12,340 nt of DNA from Bacteroidia bacterium (GTDB lineage: Bacteria; Bacteroidota; Bacteroidia; Bacteroidales; Azobacteroidaceae). Shown here one piece after another: positions 6,623-12,254 of this stretch (within the stretch, counting starts at the first letter, position 1; the number at the start of each line of letters is the position of its first letter). The notes under the pieces are model-generated. The model was not told the DNA's origin, searched no databases, and worked only from the letters and a program-made list of their open reading frames with translations. The DNA lies in contig BNTT01000083.1 of the NCBI GenBank assembly GCA_025996815.1, positions 1-12,340 of the forward strand. Direction: 5' to 3'. Made by a program: the position numbers and the translations under genes.

Positions 6623-8458
6623 ATGCAACTCCTTTCAAAAGCATTTCTTGGAAATGTGAAAAACTCGTACCCCTCCCCCCTAAAATCCCTTCCATTCGCA
6701 CTTGTCGGGGCGTTTTTCATTGCATTGAGTCTCTTCCTCACCTTTGCGCCCGGCATCACGCGCGGTTGGGGATTAAATTACATCGCATTTTTTGACCCAT
6801 GGGTCATCGGCTTGTTTTATCTGCTATTGCTATGCTTCTGGCTGCCGCAGACCAATCAATATTTGGTTGCTCAAATCACTGCAATAAGCCGGCATTCTAT
6901 CATTTCAGTTCTGCAAAAACACCGCTATCTGTTTTTCATTATTATCAGTTTATGCGCGGTTGGGGTGTTTCACTTATTGAAAATCAAATATACGTTTTTA
7001 GGCGATAACGATTTCAGAGCGACGCAAATAGCGCAAGGGACAACCGTAAAACAAGAATATCTGACTATGGTATTGGGAAATTATTCGTATGCTTGGCTTC
7101 ATGCTCATTTTGATTTCACAGCCTACCAAACCGTCCGATTGATAGATGATATTGCCGGATGCCTGTTTATCTTCTTCTCTTTGTGCACGGCTAATCTTTT
7201 GGGCAATACCTTTTTGAAAAAAGCGGCGGCATTCATAATCTCGACGCTTTCCTTAGCCATTTTGATGCAATTTTGTGGCTATCTCGAAATATATGCTTTG
7301 CCCGTATTATTTCTTCGACTGTATCTTTTCACAAGTTTGTTGTATTTGAAAAATAAAACATATATCATTGTGCCCACATTGGTGCTGCTGCTGGGAATTG
7401 GGCTTCACCTGATGCTGGTTTGTATGCTTCCCTCGCTTATTTTCCTGTTTTATGGCAAAGTGCTTTGGAAAGAACCCTTTTTTAGAAGAAAAACCACGCT
7501 GGTCGTTTTAGCATTGTCGTCTATTTTTTTGCTGTCTGCTGTGGCATGGATGGTTTTTCCAATTGCAGAGTCCTTGCAGGCGATACACCCTTTGAAAGAT
7601 GACATCTATATGACTCTGTTTTCAATCGCGCATTGCAAGGAATTTCTGAACTCACAATTGCTCGGAGGCGGGATTGGGCTGTTTATATGGCTTATGCTGC
7701 TGGTTTATAGCATTGTTTTCAAAATAAAATACAATCTCACGGCTTGGTTTTTTCAGATTGCATCGGCATCCTTTATCGGACTGCTGTTTGTGTTTAATCC
7801 CGACAGAGGCTCCGCTGATTGGGATATTCTTGCATTTGCCTCCGTTGTGTATAATCTGAGCAACGCCTGTTTCCTCGTGATGCTGTATGACAATAAACTT
7901 GTGAAAAATATCAAGTACGGAGTGTTGATGATTGCAGGTTTTTCCATCCTGCACACGTCGATGTGGCTGTTTACAAATAAGACCGATGCCTCAATTAAAT
8001 GGGTGCAACACGCATTCAGAACAGACCCCGCTTCGATATACATACGCACATCATTTAACAATGAGTCCATGTTATCAATCATTTTTAGACGCAACGACCT
8101 GAAAGAGTTGGCATTAGTATGGGCTGAAAAGGCCTATTTAAAACATAGTGATGACCCACGCCTGCAATATGAATATGCCTTGGCACTATTGGGAGTAAAC
8201 AAAAACCAAGAGGCTTATGCCATTTTGGAACAAACCGTGAAAGATTTTCCATGGTATGTTTATCCCTACCCCTATTTAGTAAATTATTATGCGGAAACCA
8301 ATAACACTAATGCATTCTATAAAATTCTCGTGCAAATGGAACAAGCATACGAACAATACCCAGAAGCATTTACAAGCCAACATTCGCAACAAGAGTTAGA
8401 CTGGTGCTGGGCAATGCTTGCAGAAATGAGAAAAAACTCTGCTTCGCAGCCATTGTAA
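6623..8458 (+). CDS. Polytopic membrane protein with C-terminal TPR-like region; possible GT-C-type glycan enzyme
   Basis: A 611-residue protein not recognised by name. Hydrophobic stretches suggest roughly 10-12 membrane helices, e.g. about residues 24-45, 53-75, 101-119, 172-193, then several up to about residue 465. Between early helices is a polar loop with FLGDNDFRATQIAQG (125-139), an acidic motif reminiscent of the first external loop of GT-C glycosyltransferases. A later loop reads FNPDRGSADWDILAF. The last ~130 residues are soluble, with helix pairs resembling TPR repeats (ALVWAEKAYLKHSDDPRLQY, then EYALALLGVNKNQEAYAILE). It starts 4 bp after rfbA, where rfbD would often sit. Codon use and composition look more A/T rich than in the rfb genes, hinting at a different history. 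GT-C, polymerase or other surface-glycan roles are inference only. Confidence 0.75.
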   Translation: MQLLSKAFLGNVKNSYPSPLKSLPFALVGAFFIALSLFLTFAPGITRGWGLNYIAFFDPWVIGLFYLLLLCFWLPQTNQYLVAQITAISRHSIISVLQKHRYLFFIIISLCAVGVFHLLKIKYTFLGDNDFRATQIAQGTTVKQEYLTMVLGNYSYAWLHAHFDFTAYQTVRLIDDIAGCLFIFFSLCTANLLGNTFLKKAAAFIISTLSLAILMQFCGYLEIYALPVLFLRLYLFTSLLYLKNKTYIIVPTLVLLLGIGLHLMLVCMLPSLIFLFYGKVLWKEPFFRRKTTLVVLALSSIFLLSAVAWMVFPIAESLQAIHPLKDDIYMTLFSIAHCKEFLNSQLLGGGIGLFIWLMLLVYSIVFKIKYNLTAWFFQIASASFIGLLFVFNPDRGSADWDILAFASVVYNLSNACFLVMLYDNKLVKNIKYGVLMIAGFSILHTSMWLFTNKTDASIKWVQHAFRTDPASIYIRTSFNNESMLSIIFRRNDLKELALVWAEKAYLKHSDDPRLQYEYALALLGVNKNQEAYAILEQTVKDFPWYVYPYPYLVNYYAETNNTNAFYKILVQMEQAYEQYPEAFTSQHSQQELDWCWAMLAEMRKNSASQPL

Positions 8459-8501
8459 AAACGGATGCGGCGCGCGAAGCAATAGGAAAAGGGAAATGCA
8501 G

Positions 8502-8651
8502 TTACAATCCGACAACCGCCTGATTGTAATCACTTCTCGCATTTTTCAGATAATCTAAAATTTGCATGGGCGACATCTTTGAAATTTCGGCATCAATCCC
8601 GTCCCGAATGTCTCTCATCATTTTTACACTGTCAAATTTCTTCGTTTTCAT
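8502..8651 (-). CDS. Small 49-residue protein resembling an orphan antitoxin
   Basis: An intact frame from ATG (8649-8651) to TAA (8502-8504). It begins MKTKKFDSVKMMRDIRDGID, continues with AEISKMSPMQILDYLKN, and ends in VVGL. The opening (FDSVKMMRDIRD) resembles small proteins encoded upstream of PIN- or RelE-type toxins in Bacteroidota and cyanobacteria, from memory of that family style. The expected toxin would lie downstream on the minus strand, but only 43 bp remain before the end of the membrane-protein gene, so any toxin is missing. A -7 box stands at 8682-8689, 31 bp upstream. Amphipathic helix content and codon use look real. Function unknown; the antitoxin label is tentative. Confidence 0.6.
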   Translation of the reverse strand: MKTKKFDSVKMMRDIRDGIDAEISKMSPMQILDYLKNARSDYNQAVVGL

Positions 8652-8681
8652 AACTTCTCAATTCTTTAGGTGAATGTATTG

Positions 8682-8689
8682 CAAAAGTA
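8682..8689 (-). promoter_or_regulatory. -7 box of the 49-residue gene
   Basis: The minus strand reads TACTTTTG, an exact TAnnTTTG match, identical to the two boxes at 5143 and 5184. At the usual -33 distance (about 8709-8712) the sequence is TCCG, a poor match that belongs to the neighbouring palindromic element. Insertion of that element may have removed the original -33 region. Confidence 0.5.
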
Positions 8690-8691
8690 CA

Positions 8692-8700
8692 ATTTTTTTA
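8692..8700. repeat. Left copy of 9-bp direct repeat flanking the palindromic element
   Basis: ATTTTTTTA directly abuts the left 14-bp terminal repeat; the same 9 bases abut the right one (8926-8934). This is what a target-site duplication looks like. The caveat is that the sequence is a simple T run in an A/T-rich region. Confidence 0.55.
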
Positions 8701-8925
8701 ATGATTATCGGATAACTTGGCTGAAAGCCAAAATTTTCATAACCGCAGGTCATCGACCTGCGGGAAAGGTGAGCCACTGAACTACTGCCTGAAAGGCAGG
8801 ACTGAATTAAAATCCCGCCTTTCAGGCGGTAGGTAGTGTGGGTATCTGTTTCGTCCGCAGGTCGATGACCTGCGGTTATGAAAATCCCGCCCATTCGGGC
8901 GATAGGCAAAATATCCGATAATCAT
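8701..8925. mobile_element. MITE-like palindromic element (225 bp)
   Basis: The ends are perfect 14-bp inverted repeats, ATGATTATCGGATA (8701-8714) and its complement (8912-8925). Inside is a perfect 31-bp inverted repeat, 8733-8763 with 8855-8885. Six short hairpins with 3-4 base loops fill it: 8717-8731 (TTGGCT/AGCCAA), 8743-8763 (CCGCAGGTC/GACCTGCGG), 8785-8799 (CTGCCT/AGGCAG), 8815-8829 (CCGCCT/AGGCGG), 8855-8875 (as the second), 8888-8901 (CGCCC/GGGCG). The whole is a nested palindrome centred near 8808. No protein is encoded, so it would need a transposase in trans. A 9-bp direct repeat flanks it. The insertion lies between two divergent small genes. Alternatives: a REP-type palindrome cluster or a large transcription terminator. 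Confidence 0.7.
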
Positions 8926-8934
8926 ATTTTTTTA
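8926..8934. repeat. Right copy of 9-bp direct repeat flanking the palindromic element
   Basis: ATTTTTTTA immediately follows the right terminal inverted repeat and matches 8692-8700. The identity continues two more bases (AAT in both contexts), so the exact duplication boundary is ambiguous by 2 bp. Confidence 0.55.
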
Positions 8935-8944
8935 ATACATCGCC

Positions 8945-8976
8945 GTTGTGAAAGTCCACAATTTTTCATACCTTTG
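8945..8976 (+). promoter_or_regulatory. Promoter of the small gene-rfbB unit
   Basis: GTTG (8945-8948), 20 bp, then TACCTTTG (8969-8976): an exact -7 and a 3-of-4 -33 match. The ATG of the 55-residue gene is 22 bp downstream of the box. The promoter lies just to the right of the palindromic element and is not disrupted by it. It probably drives 8998 through rlmI. Confidence 0.7.
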
Positions 8977-8997
8977 CAGCGTGAAAAGAAAAATATT

Positions 8998-9165
8998 ATG
9001 CACACAAACAATCATCAGATAGTTGATTATGATGCTGTTCTTGATGCCAAATATGGTAAAGAAGGGACTCCGTCGAGAATTGAAGCCGAAGAAAGGGCAT
9101 TTGCTTTTTTTACGGGAAAAGCAATAGAAGATGTCCGTAAATCTCTAAAAATAAAGAATATATGA
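8998..9165 (+). CDS. 55-residue protein resembling the truncated N-terminus of an HTH (HigA-like) antitoxin
   Basis: It runs from the ATG at 8998 to TGA at 9163-9165. The sequence (IVDYDAVLDAKYGKEGTPSR, then AEERAFAFFTGKAIEDVRKS) resembles the start of the XRE-type antitoxins of Bacteroidota, in which a segment like LDxxxGKxGTPxR and a helix precede the helix-turn-helix. Here the protein stops after KSLKIKNI, where the helix-turn-helix would begin. The ATG at 8998 suits the promoter at 8945-8976. Its stop overlaps the rfbB start in ATGA, so ribosomes ending here could restart on rfbB. It is either a relic antitoxin now serving as an upstream reading frame for rfbB or a functional small protein. 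The family assignment is from memory and tentative. Confidence 0.6.
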   Translation: MHTNNHQIVDYDAVLDAKYGKEGTPSRIEAEERAFAFFTGKAIEDVRKSLKIKNI

Positions 9166-10292
9166 TATATTTAGTAACCGGTGGCGCAGGTTTTATTGGT
9201 GCCAATTTTGTGAAATATTTGCTGGGAACGCATCGGGACATTCAGATTGTGGTGCTGGACAGCCTCACGTATGCCGGCAATTTGGGGACGATTAAGGAGG
9301 ATTTGAAGGATGCGCGCCTGACTTTTGTGAAGGGCGACATCAAGGATTCAAAAGTTGTCGATGACATTTTTGACAGGCATCCCATCAATTTCGTGGTGAA
9401 TTTTGCGGCGGAAAGTCATGTAGACAGAAGCATCGAAAACCCGCAGGTGTTTCTCGAAACGAACATTCTGGGGACGCAAAACCTGCTGGATGCAGCCAAA
9501 AAACACTGGTCAACCGGCAAAGACGACCACGGCTATCCAACCTACAAAGCAGGCGTGAAGTATCTGCAAGTGTCCACCGACGAGGTTTACGGCAGTCTGG
9601 GTGCCACGGGCTATTTCACGGAGACCACCCCACTCGACCCGCGCAGCCCCTATTCGGCTTCCAAAACGGGTGCCGATTTGATTGTGAAGGCTTACGGCGA
9701 AACCTACAAGATGCCGGTCAATATCACGCGATGCTCCAATAATTATGGTCCGTATCATTTCCCCGAAAAACTTATCCCGCTGATTATCAAGAATATACTG
9801 GAAGGCAAAAAGTTGCCCGTTTACGGCGACGGCTCCAATGTGCGCGACTGGCTGTATGTGGAAGACCATTGCAAAGCCATCGACGCGGTGGTGTTGCGCG
9901 GCAAGGTGGGCGAAGTTTACAACGTGGGCGGGCACAACGAGAAAAAAAACATCGACATCGTAAAACTCATCATTTCTACTATGCGCCAAATGCTGGAAGA
10001 ACATCCGGAATATCGCAAGGCGATTAAGGGGATTGCGGGTCAAGCCCGCAATGACATCTCGTGGGTCAGCGAAGACCTCATCACCTACGTTACCGACCGG
10101 CTGGGACACGACCAACGCTATGCCATCGACCCGTCGAAAATCACGGCGGAATTGGGCTGGGAGCCTGAAACGAAATTTGAGGACGGCATCGTGAAAACCA
10201 TTCGCTGGTATCTCGAAAATCAGGATTGGGTGGACGAAGTGACGTCGGGCGACTACCAGAAATACTACGAACAAATGTACGGCAAACGGTGA
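9162..10292 (+). CDS. rfbB: dTDP-glucose 4,6-dehydratase
   Basis: RmlB, a cytoplasmic NAD-dependent short-chain dehydrogenase/reductase-type enzyme, converts dTDP-glucose to dTDP-4-keto-6-deoxyglucose. Of 376 residues, visible marks are the Rossmann loop GGAGFIG (7-13), DSLTYAGN (33-40), FAAESHVDRS (81-90), catalytic STDEVYG (138-144) with the T-D-E triad, YSASK (164-168) with the Tyr/Lys pair, NNYGPYHFPEKLIPL (193-207) and DRLGHDQRY (312-320). The ATG at 9162 starts right before the Rossmann strand. Residues 290-300 (GIAGQARNDIS) are encoded by a palindromic repeat inserted in frame, in a variable loop before the SEDLITYV strand; the active site is untouched. It overlaps the preceding small gene by 4 bp. 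It is separated from rfbC-rfbA by 2.5 kb, and rfbD is absent. Confidence 0.95.
   Translation: MIYLVTGGAGFIGANFVKYLLGTHRDIQIVVLDSLTYAGNLGTIKEDLKDARLTFVKGDIKDSKVVDDIFDRHPINFVVNFAAESHVDRSIENPQVFLETNILGTQNLLDAAKKHWSTGKDDHGYPTYKAGVKYLQVSTDEVYGSLGATGYFTETTPLDPRSPYSASKTGADLIVKAYGETYKMPVNITRCSNNYGPYHFPEKLIPLIIKNILEGKKLPVYGDGSNVRDWLYVEDHCKAIDAVVLRGKVGEVYNVGGHNEKKNIDIVKLIISTMRQMLEEHPEYRKAIKGIAGQARNDISWVSEDLITYVTDRLGHDQRYAIDPSKITAELGWEPETKFEDGIVKTIRWYLENQDWVDEVTSGDYQKYYEQMYGKR
10027..10057 (+). repeat. Palindromic repeat copy A, in frame in rfbB
   Basis: The core stem is ATTGCGGG (10032-10039) with CCCGCAAT (10045-10052), loop TCAAG. The 30 bases 10027-10056 are an exact reverse complement of copy B (11140-11169) in rlmI; copy C (11417-11447) is a near match in this orientation. 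Here it is read as GIAGQARND, and the frame continues on both sides. Confidence 0.85.
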
Positions 10293-10306
10293 ATACAGCA
10301 ATAACG

Positions 10307-10313
10307 AAGGAGG
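10307..10313 (+). promoter_or_regulatory. Shine-Dalgarno-like AAGGAGG before the exonuclease gene
   Basis: AAGGAGG ends only 2 bases before the ATG at 10316, closer than the usual 5-9. It is notable because other genes here lack such a motif, as is normal in this phylum. It may be coincidental. Confidence 0.3.
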
Positions 10314-10315
10314 AA

Positions 10316-10855
10316 ATGCGTCTGTTGCCGACTGTCCGTTTTAACAGGCGAATCATCGTTGTGGACAAACCCGAAGATGTGGAAAAGGCGGTCAACTACC
10401 TGTCGCAATTCCCGCTTTTGGGCTTCGACACGGAAACGCGCCCCGCTTTCAGAAAAGGACAAACGTATGGCACTGCCCTCGTCCAACTTGCCGCCGAACA
10501 CACCTGTGTGCTGTTTCGCATCAATCGGATACCGTTTCCGGGGGCGTTGGAGCGGCTGCTTTCCGACCCCGCTATTCTGAAAATCGGACTCTCGTTGCGC
10601 GATGATTATAACTCGCTGAATCGCCGCTATCGGTTTACGCCACAGGGGTTTGTGGATTTGCAGCAACTTGTGCAAAATTATGGCATAAAAGATATGAGTT
10701 TGCAAAAAATATACGCGCTGCTGTTTCACGAGCGGATTTCCAAAGGGCAGCGCACAAGCAATTGGGAAGCCGACCGACTGACGGAAGCGCAACAAAAATA
10801 CGCCGCCTTAGACGCTTGGGCGTGCCTCAAAATATACAAAAAATTATGTTTCTGA
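10316..10855 (+). CDS. RNase D-like 3'-5' exonuclease domain protein
   Basis: A 179-residue DEDD-superfamily exonuclease, expected to trim RNA or DNA from the 3' end using two metal ions. Exo I: LLGFDTET (D38, E40). Exo II: KIGLSLRDDYNSL (aspartates 96-97). Exo III: SNWEADRLTEAQQKYAALDAW (about 148-168), giving the Y-x3-D of the DEDDy subgroup (Y162, D166). It is a bare catalytic domain without the HRDC domains of full RNase D, as in many Bacteroidota homologues. Start: the ATG at 10316 is chosen because an earlier in-frame ATG (10226) lies inside rfbB. It begins 23 bp after rfbB, and its last 10 bp overlap the rlmI-like gene, suggesting translational coupling. The substrate is unknown; tRNA or rRNA processing is plausible. 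Confidence 0.9.
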   Translation: MRLLPTVRFNRRIIVVDKPEDVEKAVNYLSQFPLLGFDTETRPAFRKGQTYGTALVQLAAEHTCVLFRINRIPFPGALERLLSDPAILKIGLSLRDDYNSLNRRYRFTPQGFVDLQQLVQNYGIKDMSLQKIYALLFHERISKGQRTSNWEADRLTEAQQKYAALDAWACLKIYKKLCF

Positions 10856-12093
10856 AAAAAGTTTACCTCCATCCGAAAAAAGAAGAATCGCTGCTGCGAT
10901 TTCACCCGTGGCTATTCTCCGGTGCCATCCACCACATCGACGGCACCCCCGAAGAGGGCGAAATCGTGGAGATTTACACAGCAAGCAACAATTTTTTGGC
11001 GGTGGGACACTGCCAAATAGGCTCAATCGCCGTGCGCGTCCTCAGTTTCGACAACGAACCAATCAACCACGATTTTTGGAAAAAACGCCTGCAAACCGCC
11101 TACAACTTGCGGCAGCAACTCGGATTAACCCCCGATAATTGTCATTGCGGGCTTGACCCGCAATCCCCTCAAAACAATATCTACCGCCTCATTCACGGCG
11201 AAGGCGACAACCTGTCCGGCTTAATCATAGACATTTACGCCAACACCGCCGTGATGCAAGCACACACGCCGGGGATGCACCTCGCACACAGAGACATCGC
11301 GGCGGCATTGAAAGAGGTGATGGGCGATGCGCTCGACAATATCTATTACAAGTCGGCAGACACACTGCCGTTTAAGGCGGATTTGGAGGTGGAGGATGGC
11401 TATGTGCTTGGTGGGCAGGCGATTGCGGGTCAGGTCCCCAATGACATTTTGCTTTCGGCGATTGCCGTCGAAAACGGGCTGAAATTCAAAATGGACTGGG
11501 AGAAGGGGCAAAAAACCGGTTTTTTTGTTGACCAGCGCGACAACCGCAGCCTGCTGGAAAAATACGCCAAAGACCGCAGCGTGCTCAATATGTTTTGCTA
11601 CACGGGCGGCTTTTCGTGCTACGCGATGCGTGGCGGTGCCAAATTGGTACATTCCGTCGACAGTTCGGGACGGGCGATTGCGCTGACAAACGAGAATATC
11701 GCGCTGAATTTCCCCAACGACCCGCGCCACAAGTCGTTCGACACCGATGCGTTCAAATATTTAGACGGAATGGGCGACCACTACGACCTGATTGTGCTCG
11801 ACCCTCCGGCATTTGCCAAACACAAAAAAGTGCTGCACAACGCCTTGCAAGGCTACCGCAAGCTCAATGCCCTCGCCTTTGAGAAAATCAAACCGGGCGG
11901 CATCATCTTCACATTTTCCTGCTCACAGGTCGTTTCCAAACAGGATTTCCGCCTGGCAGTGTTCAGCGCAGCAGCACAGTCGGGTCGCAAAATCAAAATT
12001 TTGCACCAACTCACACAGCCCGCCGACCACCCCATCAACATCTACCACCCCGAAGGAGAGTACCTCAAAGGGCTGATTTTGGCGGTGGAGTGA
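10846..12093 (+). CDS. rlmI: Class I SAM-dependent rRNA methyltransferase, RlmI-like
   Basis: E. coli RlmI methylates C1962 of 23S rRNA to m5C. The protein here has 415 residues, longer than the 396 of E. coli. Domains: PUA-like RNA binding (about 1-75, HPWLFSGAI), a linker domain (RLIHGEGDNLSGLIID, 114-129), then a Rossmann methyltransferase with GQKTGFFVDQRDNR (221-234), the SAM loop NMFCYTGGFSCYA (248-260), VDSS (271-274), the catalytic-type LDPPAFAK (318-325) and FTFSCS (355-360) with a cysteine. Two palindromic repeats are inserted in frame, at residues 98-108 (reading CHCGLDPQSP) and 191-201 (AIAGQVPND), both between conserved blocks; they account for much of the extra length. The ATG at 10846 opens the PUA domain and overlaps the exonuclease gene by 10 bp. 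Assignment to RlmI rather than a close paralogue is likely but not proven. Confidence 0.9.
   Translation: MFLKKVYLHPKKEESLLRFHPWLFSGAIHHIDGTPEEGEIVEIYTASNNFLAVGHCQIGSIAVRVLSFDNEPINHDFWKKRLQTAYNLRQQLGLTPDNCHCGLDPQSPQNNIYRLIHGEGDNLSGLIIDIYANTAVMQAHTPGMHLAHRDIAAALKEVMGDALDNIYYKSADTLPFKADLEVEDGYVLGGQAIAGQVPNDILLSAIAVENGLKFKMDWEKGQKTGFFVDQRDNRSLLEKYAKDRSVLNMFCYTGGFSCYAMRGGAKLVHSVDSSGRAIALTNENIALNFPNDPRHKSFDTDAFKYLDGMGDHYDLIVLDPPAFAKHKKVLHNALQGYRKLNALAFEKIKPGGIIFTFSCSQVVSKQDFRLAVFSAAAQSGRKIKILHQLTQPADHPINIYHPEGEYLKGLILAVE
11140..11169 (-). repeat. Palindromic repeat copy B, in frame in rlmI, opposite orientation to A
   Basis: The stem is ATTGCGGG (11144-11151) with CCCGCAAT (11157-11164), loop CTTGA. 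Over 30 bases it is identical to the reverse complement of copy A. Read on the plus strand in the rlmI frame it encodes CHCGLDPQSP, with two cysteines and a histidine, between the PUA domain and the RLIHGEGDN block. Confidence 0.85.
11417..11447 (+). repeat. Palindromic repeat copy C, degenerate, in frame in rlmI
   Basis: Same orientation and reading phase as copy A, with 27 of 31 bases identical. The right half of the stem has changed (GTCCCCAAT instead of GCCCGCAAT), so pairing is weakened. It encodes AIAGQVPND just before the conserved VENGLKFKMDW block. It looks older than A and B. Confidence 0.75.
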
Positions 12094-12211
12094 TGACGGA
12101 CTTTATATTATGGCGAGGCACCGGATAAACACGGAAACACAAATAGTAGATTCAACTTCTAAGTCCACCACCAGCAGGCGGGCGAAATTTCTAAGAATAA
12201 TTGCCAAAACG

Positions 12212-12242
12212 TTTGACAATTCAAAAATTTGCCGTACCTTTG
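12212..12242 (+). promoter_or_regulatory. Consensus promoter of the gene at the right edge
   Basis: TTTG (12212-12215), exactly 19 bp, then TACCTTTG (12235-12242): a perfect match to the phylum's promoter. The ATG at 12255 is 12 bp downstream, so the leader would be only a few bases long. The stretch 12094-12211 between rlmI and this promoter shows no convincing gene or strong terminator hairpin. Confidence 0.8.
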
Positions 12243-12254
12243 CAGAAAAATATA

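Noticed and set aside
8701..8925. CRISPR-like array in the repeated hairpins
   Set aside because: The hairpins alternate in orientation and differ in sequence, with no uniform repeat length or unique spacers and no cas genes nearby.
9510..10301. 263-codon minus-strand open frame opposite rfbB
   Set aside because: It is fully antisense to a well-conserved enzyme and has low-complexity, valine/phenylalanine/arginine-rich shadow composition with no recognisable motif.
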